A stretch of DNA of 9,640 nucleotides from JBEKZQ01 sp049509675 (GCA_049509675.1 JBEKZQ010000243.1:1-9640); one strand, 5' to 3'. Positions 1 through 7,480 are shown, counted from the first letter of the stretch. Notes: generated by a model from the sequence alone, not told the origin. Program-made: numbers and translations.

Positions 1-308
1 AAAACACGGCAGGGCTTGGTTCAGCCCGCGGCCACAGTTTTTTGAGCGTCTTCTTTACCCACCTCGACCTTACCACCGCATAGCGGTATAACTGCGCATG
101 GACTTACGAAACGGACATCTAGGTCGGTTTGCGAGACCCACCACAGGCTTGCGCGACCTCGACCCACCCGCGAATAATCCGCGATATGGTTCGCCCGGCC
201 CGCCTGGTGAAGTGACGATGAAGGAGGCACGGAAGCGGTTGTAGGCTGGCGGCGCCGCGCTTCCTTCCGTAAAATGACGTGAAACGCCGCCTGCCGGGGC
301 AGTGACGA
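1..308. other. stretch without a recognisable gene
   Basis: I see no convincing gene here on either strand. A long minus-strand reading frame runs through it (stop near 21, start near 494), but it also runs antisense across the methyltransferase remnant. Its translation is rich in Arg, Pro and Ser and resembles no family I know, so I treat it as a by-product of high GC. The only structure is a small palindrome at 75-87, ACCGC-ATA-GCGGT, with a 5-bp stem and 3-nt loop. The stretch may be the decayed flank of a larger lost gene or element. Confidence 0.5.
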
Positions 309-497
309 ATGCACGAAGACCGCAAACAACGCCTTGCCGAGTTTGTCGCTTGGGTCGGCCAGCACATCAAAGGCGACGGGAAGGGCGAGGCCCAAATCTT
401 TCTGGACCGCATGTTCGCCGCCTTCGGGCGCAAAGGCGTGAAGGAGGCCCACAGGATCTCCGGGGAGGGCATACAGAATTATAGAACGGTCCAATGA
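309..497 (+). pseudogene. N-terminal remnant of a class I SAM-dependent DNA methyltransferase
   Basis: This is a 62-codon frame. Residues 8-47 (309-449) look like the extreme N-terminus of large class I SAM-dependent DNA methyltransferases of the type II restriction-modification kind, which I remember as opening with a segment like EFVAWVGQHIKGDGKGEAQI followed by FLDRMFAAFG and GVKEA. Full proteins of this kind are usually many hundreds of residues long. Here the resemblance stops after residue 47, just before where the next conserved block would begin, and 15 unrelated residues lead to a stop. No SAM-binding or catalytic motif is present, so no activity is expected. There is no good ribosome binding site before the ATG. 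The family call is from memory of the N-terminal pattern; a small unrelated protein is the alternative. Confidence 0.55.
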
Positions 498-547
498 ATT
501 ACGTATGCTGGCCCGGGAAGTCCCCCTGAAGTCTCTGTCTAGCGACG

Positions 548-1243
548 ATGAAAATCCAAACTATCGAGAGCAGTCTTCAGGCTGCCAAGAACTGGGAAAG
601 GAAGGGGCAGCCAGTCTGGATCAGTCGATGCTTATCCACGGCCTTGATGGGCTATCTATCCATCGCTGTCGAGGATTACGGGGATGCTGATTCAGCAATC
701 GCATGGCTTCTTCAACAAGGTGTCCATGCCTTACTTTCGCGTCACCTGGACGCAACAACGAGACTTGCTGTTGACGTTGATTTTGGAAAGCTGCCTGGTT
801 CAACACTTGGCGGAATCTACTATCACCTGGTATTTGCGCATTTGGCTTGGCTAATGACGGCCAGGGAACCGGGCGAGTCCTACGTCAAAATCGCCGTTCG
901 TCCTGACGTGCGGGAAGTCAGTACCCCTTTCTGGTATGAGTATTCCTTGGCTTTGGAATCGATGGTTCTGGGGAAGGGGTACTGCGCGAACGAATTTCAG
1001 CCCCATGGTCAAGAGAAGTACTGGATGGGATACCTTCGCCTGATCGAGTCGGCGTCTAACGGCTGGCCATTGGATGATGCGATTGCGGAAATTGATAGAC
1101 TGTTCACCATACGGAACACTGACAAGAGCATCAAGGACGATGTTTACCAGATTGAAGGCTCCGGCGAGTATCCGGCGAAATGGGACTTCCGGCGTCGTGG
1201 TCTTCTCAATTACATTCGGTTTGGGGCCAGCCGACTACTTTGA
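548..1243 (+). CDS. hypothetical protein, 231 aa, lower GC than its surroundings
   Basis: I do not recognise this family. The product appears soluble and largely helical, with no signal peptide or convincing membrane span. It is rich in aromatic residues, with a Trp/Tyr-rich middle (SNGWPLDD, EKYWMGYLRLIE) and a C-terminal stretch with YPAKWDFRRRGLLNYI. The start is forced: an in-frame TGA lies at 527-529 and the ATG at 548 is the only start codon after it. No clear Shine-Dalgarno sequence precedes it. Base composition falls to roughly half GC, while the genes to the right are clearly richer, which suggests separate ancestry. It sits between a broken methyltransferase and a repeat element, with no partner gene. 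An immunity-type or other accessory-island protein is possible, but nothing in the sequence proves it. Confidence 0.6.
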   Translation: MKIQTIESSLQAAKNWERKGQPVWISRCLSTALMGYLSIAVEDYGDADSAIAWLLQQGVHALLSRHLDATTRLAVDVDFGKLPGSTLGGIYYHLVFAHLAWLMTAREPGESYVKIAVRPDVREVSTPFWYEYSLALESMVLGKGYCANEFQPHGQEKYWMGYLRLIESASNGWPLDDAIAEIDRLFTIRNTDKSIKDDVYQIEGSGEYPAKWDFRRRGLLNYIRFGASRLL

Positions 1244-1389
1244 CATCGCCCCTACATGGGAACGGAAAAGGGGCTGGGCCATCCCTGATTATTGGTAGTT
1301 TCCGAGCCCTTTCCGCGCCTGCTGTTGGCAGCCAGGACATCGAGGCAATCGATTGGGCCGTTTTCGTTCCGATTGCGCTCGGCGGGCTC

Positions 1390-1605
1390 AACCGCGAAGC
1401 GGTTAAACAATATAGCCCAGGGCAAGCGCAGCGCCGTGGCTGGGTACGGTTCGCGCAAGACGACGGAACCCTGAAAGGGTTCCACAAGGATCTGTGCAAC
1501 CCTTTCAGGGTTGAAACACCGTTCCCAAACGTCGACCCAGGGTGGCGCTTGGCGGCTACGCCGCTGCGCTTACCCTGGGCTATTGTGTGCGACGCTTTCA
1601 GCGTC
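1390..1605. repeat. composite inverted repeat of two head-to-head hairpin units
   Basis: Two copies of a unit of about 100 nt face each other around a centre at about 1490. The left arm (1390-1486) reads: triloop hairpin AACCGC-GAA-GCGGTT (1390-1404), then a core with ATAGCCCAGGGCAAGCGCAG, then hairpin GGAACCCT-GAA-AGGGTTCC (1465-1483). The right arm (1493-1605) is the same order on the other strand: GACGCT-TTC-AGCGTC (1591-1605), a core with ATAGCCCAGGGTAAGCGCAG on the minus strand, then AACCCT-TTC-AGGGTT (1498-1512). The right core also folds on itself, CCCAGGGT (1536-1543) with ACCCTGGG (1572-1579). Each small hairpin has a 6-8 bp stem and a GAA loop read outside-in. The core match is high between arms, but the left arm lacks about 15 nt. 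This resembles dispersed palindromic elements in planctomycete and verrucomicrobial genomes; that link is from memory. Confidence 0.75.
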
Positions 1606-1634
1606 CAGACGCAGGCAGCCCAAGCAGAACAAAA

Positions 1635-1661
1635 CCGGGTATAAACCCCTGCCCAACCCGG
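1635..1661 (-). terminator. probable terminator of the leftward operon
   Basis: Read on the minus strand, CCGGGT (1661-1656) pairs with ACCCGG (1640-1635) across a 15-nt loop, and is followed at once by TTTT. It begins 34 nt past the last base of the 918-aa gene. A run of five T on the plus strand at 1666-1670 gives it weak bidirectional character. The stem is only 6 bp and the loop is large, so its efficiency is doubtful. Confidence 0.4.
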
Positions 1662-1694
1662 AAAGTTTTTGGCAATCCACACGGAGTGTGCCTG

Positions 1695-4451
1695 CTACTT
1701 TTCTTGCGACACACATTCATTCGGCGATCCTTGCTGCCTTCCCAGTTTCCGCTGCACCTCGCCGGCCAGGGCGAAAAGTTCCGCCGTCCGCTGCTGGTAG
1801 CCCGAACTGAGGAACCAGTTGTGACCCGTCACATTGGGATGGCTTCTCCAATTGCGGGCCAGGCAGGTCGTTTCCCAACCGTTCCTGCTGCCCGGCTTGG
1901 TGTGGTAGAATTGCAGATTGCTCAGGCTCAGCCACAGCATCATGTGCCGCGCGCGGAGGCACTGCTGGCAGCGATTGACCAGGTCCGCCCCCAACTTGGC
2001 CTTGAGCCCTTCGTCCAGCAGTGCTTGCTCGATCGCGATGATCGCCTCGCACTCCTCGACGCCCTCGCGCAGCGCCTCCATTTGGTTGGTGGCCACCGCG
2101 CCGCCGGGCCCCGGGGCCATGATCGCCTCGGGGATGACGAGGTTCCGCCAGTCGCTCTCCGGGTAGCGCTCGTAGGCCCTGGCGGTGCGTTTACCCTTCT
2201 TGTCCTTGATCACCTTCCAGTATTCGGCTCCCAGCCGTCCCGGACCGCGTTGCGCGCCGGTGATGCACACCTCCGCCTGCTGCCGCCACCGCGAGCAGGG
2301 ATCGCTCTCCCGGCTCCAGCGATCGAACTGCGACCACAGCACCTTGCGGCTCCAGCCGTGGAAGCTGTCGAGGATGCCCTTGCCCCGGCCATGCTCGTTG
2401 GCCCCGTCGTCGGAAAACCGCACGTCCCACACCACGGCCTGGTAGCCGATCGGGGCGATGTCGTACAGGAGCTTCCCTTCCTCCGGCCCGCCGTGCGACT
2501 GCATCGCCCAGGGCATTCCGTGGGTAATCTCCCGGAAGAACTGCACCTCCTGTTTGGTGGCCCAGGTGTCATGGAGGAGTCCCAGCACGGCGATCTTCTC
2601 CATGCCCTTCTTCGTGAGCCGCTGGCGAAGCTCATCGAACAGCGGCTGCCAGAGCGGCCTGCTCGCCGCCGCGTCCAGGTGCGGGGGCAAGACCACGTTC
2701 TGCTTTGCGAGCTTCCCGTCTGCCCCGGCCCACTGCAGCGTCACCATCGGACCGGTCCCGTACTGCCCGCCGATGCTTTGCAGGTACTCCAGGTGAGACT
2801 TCACCCGGAAAGCGTTTCCGTGGGGGTTCTCCAGCGAGGATTTCGGCAGCATGTACACGTCCCACGCCACCAGGATCAGCAACTTCGGCCGCCCCATGTT
2901 CTTCTCGGCCACATCCAGGTAACGCTCCAGGGTGGAGAAGTCGTACTCATACTTGTCACCCTTCCTGATCCAGCGGACCATCGACTCCTGGTTGCCGAGG
3001 TTCGAGTGCGCGATCAGCGGGACGTACACCGTCCGGCTGCCCGTCTCACCGATGAGCTTGAACGAATCGGCGATCATCTGCCAATGTTTCTCGGACCACA
3101 GCGGCACGTTGTACTCCAGCGCCAACGTGTCCGGACACTGGATCATGTCGACCCACGTGCGGTAGTCCTGCGTGGCGGGCAGCGTCCAATCCGCGACGCG
3201 CACTTCCACGGGCGCCTCGATCGGCGTTTCTCCCTGCGCCTCGATCGTCACGGCCCCGGTGTACGTTCCCGCCCCGACGCTGGCCGGCACCGTCACTGTC
3301 AGCCACACCGGCACGACCGCCCCGGGCACGGGCGTTACCGTTTCCGGCAGGTTCTTCTCCCGATACCAGGCCGCCGTCAGAGGTCTCGGCGCCACTTGCT
3401 CCGGCGCCTCCGGCGACAGGGCATTGAACTGCACCGCGTTATACTTGACGTACGGGAGCAAGTAGTTCAATCTCGTCTGTTCCCGTGGCTGCTGCTCACC
3501 CCACGGCACGCCGTAACGGATGCGCACCGCACGGGCCGGAATGCGTCCCCCTTCGCCCAGCAGGTCAGTGGCCGTGGCCCTCAGGGAGCGAATCGGCTGC
3601 GGCGATCCCACCAGCACCTTGCCCGAGAACATGCCGTTCCGCGTGCCCAAAATGGTCACCGGGCGGAGCGGCTCCGCCGGGTCGCCGTAGTCCAGGTCCA
3701 TGTCCACCGCCAGCGGATCGGCCGGCCACGCCTGCAGGCCCTGCGGCCGCACGGTGTTGGGCACCAGCCCCGCCGCCTGGGAGGCCCTGAGCCGGACCTG
3801 TTTCACCTCGCAGGTGTTTAGGTTGTAGACGTCCTCGCCGGTCTCCGCCCCCTGCCTGGGATACGCAGCGCGCACGATCTCCAGGCCGACGACGTTCATT
3901 CCCTGTTTCAAGAGTCCGGCGGGGACCTCACAATCGACGAGCTTCCGCTCCTCGCCGCCGGGCGCCTCGGCAAGCTGTTGACCCACCCCGACGTGCTCCC
4001 GATGCACCTCCTCGCCGTTGACATAAACGATGATGCCGCCGTTATACGTTGCCGAGAGCGACAGTCCCTTGACCGCCGCCGGGTCCGTCACGGTGAACTT
4101 TCCCCGCAGACATGCCCTGGCGAGAACCGCCGTTTTGGGGACGAGCGTGAGCGGTCCGCGATGCCAGAAACGGTCGTCGAAATCGGGCTTCATCCAGTCC
4201 GGCGCCGCTGCCGGCGTCTGGTAAGACATCCACCGGCAACTCAACGGCGCCTTCTCGCCCGTTTCCAATATCGGCGCTGCAAGCTGGCCGTGCATCCGCC
4301 ACACGCTCAGCGTGTCCAGCACGACCACGCCGGCCGTTCCACTCGTCCTGGCCGCCCGCTCCGCCGCCTTGCCGCCGCGTTGGGCCTCTGCCATCGACCC
4401 CGCCAGCACAATGCACAGCATGACCGCGATGCGCCAAATCTTCACGTTCAT
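1695..4451 (-). CDS. exported GH123-like / DUF4091 protein, downstream paralogue (918 aa)
   Basis: Predicted to be exported: residues 1-23 have a basic start, a hydrophobic core and cleavage near AEA-Q. Residues about 43-195 form a jelly-roll-like region (LDTLSVWRMHG, YNGGIIVYVNGEEV) typical of carbohydrate-binding or beta-galactosidase-like sandwiches. Residues about 375-425 (GTYTGAVTIEAQGE) resemble the beta-sandwich that precedes the barrel in GH123-type proteins. The barrel starts at about 428 (DYRTWVDMIQCPDTLALEYN), and residues 778-810 (GPGGAVATNQMEALREGVEE) match the DUF4091 pattern. Known GH123 enzymes are N-acetylgalactosaminidases using an Asp-Glu pair; here the likely site reads H627-D628-T629. 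It follows its paralogue by 12 nt with no strong Shine-Dalgarno, so translational coupling is likely. Family membership is firm; substrate is unknown and it could be non-catalytic. Confidence 0.85.
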   Translation of the reverse strand: MNVKIWRIAVMLCIVLAGSMAEAQRGGKAAERAARTSGTAGVVVLDTLSVWRMHGQLAAPILETGEKAPLSCRWMSYQTPAAAPDWMKPDFDDRFWHRGPLTLVPKTAVLARACLRGKFTVTDPAAVKGLSLSATYNGGIIVYVNGEEVHREHVGVGQQLAEAPGGEERKLVDCEVPAGLLKQGMNVVGLEIVRAAYPRQGAETGEDVYNLNTCEVKQVRLRASQAAGLVPNTVRPQGLQAWPADPLAVDMDLDYGDPAEPLRPVTILGTRNGMFSGKVLVGSPQPIRSLRATATDLLGEGGRIPARAVRIRYGVPWGEQQPREQTRLNYLLPYVKYNAVQFNALSPEAPEQVAPRPLTAAWYREKNLPETVTPVPGAVVPVWLTVTVPASVGAGTYTGAVTIEAQGETPIEAPVEVRVADWTLPATQDYRTWVDMIQCPDTLALEYNVPLWSEKHWQMIADSFKLIGETGSRTVYVPLIAHSNLGNQESMVRWIRKGDKYEYDFSTLERYLDVAEKNMGRPKLLILVAWDVYMLPKSSLENPHGNAFRVKSHLEYLQSIGGQYGTGPMVTLQWAGADGKLAKQNVVLPPHLDAAASRPLWQPLFDELRQRLTKKGMEKIAVLGLLHDTWATKQEVQFFREITHGMPWAMQSHGGPEEGKLLYDIAPIGYQAVVWDVRFSDDGANEHGRGKGILDSFHGWSRKVLWSQFDRWSRESDPCSRWRQQAEVCITGAQRGPGRLGAEYWKVIKDKKGKRTARAYERYPESDWRNLVIPEAIMAPGPGGAVATNQMEALREGVEECEAIIAIEQALLDEGLKAKLGADLVNRCQQCLRARHMMLWLSLSNLQFYHTKPGSRNGWETTCLARNWRSHPNVTGHNWFLSSGYQQRTAELFALAGEVQRKLGRQQGSPNECVSQEK

Positions 4452-4463
4452 CTTCGGTTTTGA

Positions 4464-7229
4464 CTACTCCCGCTTGCTTCCGCCCAGCGTTCGCTGCACC
4501 TCGCCGGCCAGGGTGTAGAGCTTCTGTGCATTGTCGCGCCAGCCGGAACTGGCATACCAGTAGTGGCCCGCCGTGCCGCCGCAGCCATAGTACCAGGTGT
4601 CCTTGGCCGTGGCATACGACCGGCCGGTGAGCTGCATGTCGCCGAAGGCCTTCAACTCCTGCCAGACGCGGTCGTCCAGCAGTTGCTGCGCGCGCTGCGC
4701 CAGGTCGGCGGGGAGTTGGGCTTTCTTCGCCTCGTCCGTGAGCACGCTCTCGATGGCGATGCGGGCCTCGCACTCCTGGATGCCTTCGCGCAGGAGCTCG
4801 TAGCGGGTGGAAGCCACCGGGCCGGCGGGGCCGGGCACGAGCATGTGGCTCATCAGGTTGCAACTATGCCAGAGGCTCTGCGGATAGCGGTCCCAGATCC
4901 AGGAGCGGCGGCGGCCCTGCTTGTCCTTGTAGACCGGCCAGAAGTCGGCCCCCACCCGCCCCAGCCCACGCTGAGCGCCGGTAATCTGCAGCTCGGAGAA
5001 GAGGAGAATCGTCGACGGCGGCCAGTCGTTCAAGGCCGTGAATCGCCGAAACTCGGCGTACAGCTCCGGCTGCTTCCAACCGTACAGGCGCGCGGTGTCG
5101 GATCCCTTGGGCGCATCCGCGTTGATGGGAAACGCCTGGGGGTATTGGACGTTCCAAACGTAGGCCGTGTAGGCGACCGTGGCCAGGCCGTTCAGTTTCG
5201 TGCCCACGTGATTTCCGCCGTGCGTGTGGTTGATCCAGGGCAGATTGCCGGAGGCCTGTTGCAGGACCGTCATCTCTTCCTTGTCCGGCCAGCAGTCGGA
5301 GGCAATCCCCAGCACCATCGTCTCCTCCAGTCCGCGCTTGGCCATCCGCTTGTGCAACTGGTCGAAGAGCGGCTTCCAGATCGCCTTGGCGGCGGGGTCC
5401 TCGAAGCGCGGCAGATTGATGGTCGAGAGCTTCCCGGTGTCGGGGTCCAGGAGGGTGACGGCCGGGCCCTTGCCGCGCAGCTCCCAGCGGGCCGCCTTCC
5501 AGGCGCCTTCCCGGTCGAAATCGTGATTGGGCACATCCTCCCTGCCCGTGAACTTCACTTCCTGCTTGGGCGTGTTGAGGTAGATTTCCCAGGCGATGAA
5601 GGCCGTGATCCTGGGCCGGCCCATGCACTTCTCGGCGGTGTCCAGATACTTGTCCATGACGGAGAAGTCATAGTCATACGTGCCGTCCGTTTTCTTGATG
5701 AAACGGACCATCGACTGCTCGTTGCCGCTGTTGGTCTCGGCGATGAGCGGGATGTGGACGACGCGGCTGCCAATCTCGCCCATGTAGCGCAGCGCGTCGG
5801 CGATCATCGCCCAGTGCTTCTCGCTCCAGAGCGGCACGTGGTACTCGGCGGCCAGCGTGTCGGGCGACTGCATCAACTCGATCCAGGTGCGGTAGTCCTG
5901 CGTGTCGGGCACGGCGAAGTCGGCGATCTCGACGCGGACGGGCACGGCGAGGGCCTTCTCGCCCTTGGCCTCGACGGTCACCTGCCCGCTGTAGACGCCC
6001 GGTTTGGCGTTTTTCGGCGTCTTCAGCGTCAACCAGATCGGCACCACCGCGCCTTTGCCGGCGGCGGCCACCGGGAACGAGTCCAGCGGGGTCTCGAGCA
6101 GGCAGTCAAGTTCCGCGGCGTTGCTGCCGTGGTCGTAGCCGTTGGAGGCGGTCTGCCCGAACGGGACGGCGTAGCGGGCCCGCAGGTCCGCGGCGGGGAT
6201 CACGGCGGCCCCCTGTTTCAGGTCGCCGCACGTGACATTCAGGCCTTCGATGGCCTGGGGCGAACCGATCACGATCTTGCCCGAAAGGTATCCGTTGCCG
6301 GGCCCCCTCAGTTCCACCGGCCCCGGGGCCTCGCAGCGGTCGCCGAAGTCGCTGGTGTAGTCGGCGGTCAAGATGTCGCTGTTCCAGGCCTGGAGTTCCT
6401 TCGGACGCGAGGCGTTGGGCACCAGGCCCGCCGCCCTAGCCGCCGTCAGTTGCACCCGCTGAACCTCGCAGGTGCTCCAGGAGAGTTCGTAGGGACAGTT
6501 GCGGGTGGCCAGCTCGCGTTTGTCGGCGGCCTGATTTTTCATCTTGTCGAGAATCTTGTGGTAGGGCGAGCGGACGATCTCGATGGCCAGCACATTGACA
6601 CCCTTGCGAAGGAGCTGGGCCGGGATCGCCACGTCCGCCAGGGTCCGCGCCCGGACAGCCAGGGCCTTGGGATACCTGTCCATCTGCCAATTGGCGGCCG
6701 GCAGCATCTTCCCATTCTCCGCCACGAAGGCCTCCGGCGGATACCCATCCGCCATGGCCGGCGCGCCCTCTTTCGAGATATGGCCGCGGACAAGCTCCCG
6801 GCCGTTGACGTACACGATCGCGCCGCCATAGTAGGTCAGCGAAAGATGGAGGTCCTTCACCCGGGCCGGCTCGGTCACCTCGAATCGCGCCCGCAGGCAC
6901 AGGTCGGCGAGGTAGGGCGTGCGCGAGGCCGCCCGCGCGCCCCCGCGCAGCCAGTTGCCGTCGGGGAACTCGGGGTTCGTCCAGTCGGCCGGCGCCGCGG
7001 CGGTTTCCCGGTCGAGCCACTGGTACGTCGACGTGATCGGCTTCAGTCCGTCGTCAAGCTGGATCAGCGGCGGCTTGAGGGTCTCGTGAATCCGCCAGAC
7101 GCTCAGCGTATCGAGCACGACCGTCGGGGCGCCGTCTTCGGGAGTCGCCCGACCATACGCCGACGCGCACCCGAGCGCCATCGAGAAAATGAACAACCCC
7201 GCCGCCGCTCGTTCAACCGCTCTGTTCAT
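4464..7229 (-). CDS. exported GH123-like / DUF4091 protein, upstream paralogue (921 aa)
   Basis: This is the first gene of the leftward pair. I start it at 7229 because MNRAVERAAAGLFIFSMALG begins a signal sequence and GGAGAAGG lies just upstream; the frame stays open to 7361 but that extension runs through the putative promoter. Cleavage is likely after ASA (residue 24); Cys21 makes a lipoprotein possible, but the lipobox is poor. Order: jelly-roll-like region at about 36-222 (LDTLSVWRIHE, YYGGAIVYVNGREL), beta-sandwich at about 395-440 (GVYSGQVTVEAKGE), barrel from about 445 (DYRTWIELMQSPDTLAAEYH), DUF4091-like segment at 797-830 (GPAGPVASTRYELLREGIQE). The likely active-site strand reads S644-D645-C646 rather than Asp-Glu; E548 in AWEIY is another possible acid. 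The paralogue aligns throughout, with the same motifs in the same order. Role inferred: processing of a host or environmental glycan outside the cytoplasm. Confidence 0.87.
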   Translation of the reverse strand: MNRAVERAAAGLFIFSMALGCASAYGRATPEDGAPTVVLDTLSVWRIHETLKPPLIQLDDGLKPITSTYQWLDRETAAAPADWTNPEFPDGNWLRGGARAASRTPYLADLCLRARFEVTEPARVKDLHLSLTYYGGAIVYVNGRELVRGHISKEGAPAMADGYPPEAFVAENGKMLPAANWQMDRYPKALAVRARTLADVAIPAQLLRKGVNVLAIEIVRSPYHKILDKMKNQAADKRELATRNCPYELSWSTCEVQRVQLTAARAAGLVPNASRPKELQAWNSDILTADYTSDFGDRCEAPGPVELRGPGNGYLSGKIVIGSPQAIEGLNVTCGDLKQGAAVIPAADLRARYAVPFGQTASNGYDHGSNAAELDCLLETPLDSFPVAAAGKGAVVPIWLTLKTPKNAKPGVYSGQVTVEAKGEKALAVPVRVEIADFAVPDTQDYRTWIELMQSPDTLAAEYHVPLWSEKHWAMIADALRYMGEIGSRVVHIPLIAETNSGNEQSMVRFIKKTDGTYDYDFSVMDKYLDTAEKCMGRPRITAFIAWEIYLNTPKQEVKFTGREDVPNHDFDREGAWKAARWELRGKGPAVTLLDPDTGKLSTINLPRFEDPAAKAIWKPLFDQLHKRMAKRGLEETMVLGIASDCWPDKEEMTVLQQASGNLPWINHTHGGNHVGTKLNGLATVAYTAYVWNVQYPQAFPINADAPKGSDTARLYGWKQPELYAEFRRFTALNDWPPSTILLFSELQITGAQRGLGRVGADFWPVYKDKQGRRRSWIWDRYPQSLWHSCNLMSHMLVPGPAGPVASTRYELLREGIQECEARIAIESVLTDEAKKAQLPADLAQRAQQLLDDRVWQELKAFGDMQLTGRSYATAKDTWYYGCGGTAGHYWYASSGWRDNAQKLYTLAGEVQRTLGGSKRE

Positions 7230-7241
7230 GACCTTCTCCAA
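7230..7241 (-). promoter_or_regulatory. ribosome binding site of the 921-aa gene
   Basis: On the minus strand TTGGAGAAGGTC directly precedes the ATG at 7229. The GGAG core lies 6 nt before the start, which favours this start over the upstream in-frame ATG at 7361. Confidence 0.7.
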
Positions 7242-7271
7242 TGACTTTTGGCGTAAACCCGGATGGCGTTG

Positions 7272-7297
7272 ACCAGCGGCCGCCGCGGGCCGCTGGT
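7272..7297. repeat. perfect 10-bp palindrome in the predicted leader of the leftward operon
   Basis: ACCAGCGGCC (7272-7281) and GGCCGCTGGT (7288-7297) are perfect reverse complements around a 6-nt GCCGCG centre. It lies 43-68 nt upstream of the 921-aa start and just downstream of the putative leftward -10, so it would form the very 5' end of the mRNA. It could be an operator for a dimeric regulator or an mRNA-stabilising hairpin. It lacks a U-run on either side, so a terminator is unlikely. Confidence 0.6.
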
Positions 7298-7302
7298 TCT
7301 CG

Positions 7303-7311
7303 ATTGTATCA
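7303..7311 (-). promoter_or_regulatory. possible extended -10 promoter for the leftward operon
   Basis: On the minus strand this reads TG-A-TACAAT, an extended -10 element (TACAAT at 7308-7303). I see no good -35 box 17 nt upstream, where the sequence is GC-rich. Transcription would start near 7296, at the outer edge of the palindrome. Supported by pattern only. Confidence 0.35.
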
Positions 7312-7480
7312 CCAGGCCAGCGCGATAGCGAGGGTTTTGCGGCGGTTCTCCCCAGTGCCACTGGCTTGCCAGTGCTGTTCCCTGCCGGTTTTTGCCGCGA
7401 TGAGCCGCCGGAAAGGTGTCCGCGCGCTGCTCGCCGGACATGGAATTATCTGGATTTGGTCGCCGTCACCTTTCCTCTTC

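Larger units (their letters stand above)
1244..1694. other. non-coding interval dominated by a hairpin-rich element
   Basis: These 451 nt separate the stop of the rightward orphan gene from the stop of the leftward operon. From 1244 to about 1389 I see no gene or strong structure. From 1390 to 1605 lies the composite inverted repeat described separately, and 1635-1661 is a terminator-like hairpin. Several reading frames stay open across the interval on both strands, but their translations simply follow the hairpins and have no protein-like features, so I do not call genes here. Confidence 0.7.

Noticed and set aside
21..494. Minus-strand frame of 157 codons at the left edge
   Set aside because: It is antisense to the methyltransferase remnant, and I see no family resemblance or ribosome binding site. 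A TATAAT-like string near its start lacks a properly spaced -35.
1390..1605. Could the repeated hairpins be a CRISPR array?
   Set aside because: There are only two long arms, in opposite orientation, with no regular direct repeats or unique spacers of constant size.
1206..1682. Frames of 99-158 codons on both strands across the repeat element
   Set aside because: Their translations follow the inverted repeat; open frames on both strands over palindromes are a composition effect. Similar false proteins are likely in databases and should not count as evidence.
1542..3821. Long open frame on the plus strand (759 codons)
   Set aside because: It lies antisense to the 918-aa DUF4091 gene. The translation is rich in Arg, His, Pro and Leu with no domain features, as expected of a shadow frame in high-GC DNA.
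4042..4863. Minus-strand frame of 273 codons spanning the junction of the two DUF4091 genes
   Set aside because: It overlaps both real genes in another frame and its translation is Arg/Gly/Ala-rich without recognisable features.
4563..7244. Long open frame on the plus strand (893 codons)
   Set aside because: It is antisense to the 921-aa DUF4091 gene, with no signal peptide, motif or ribosome binding site, and a composition typical of shadow frames.
7230..7361. Upstream extension (44 residues) of the 921-aa protein to the ATG at 7361
   Set aside because: It would place a basic, proline-rich segment before an obvious signal peptide and run through the putative promoter and palindrome; the start at 7229 has a good ribosome binding site.
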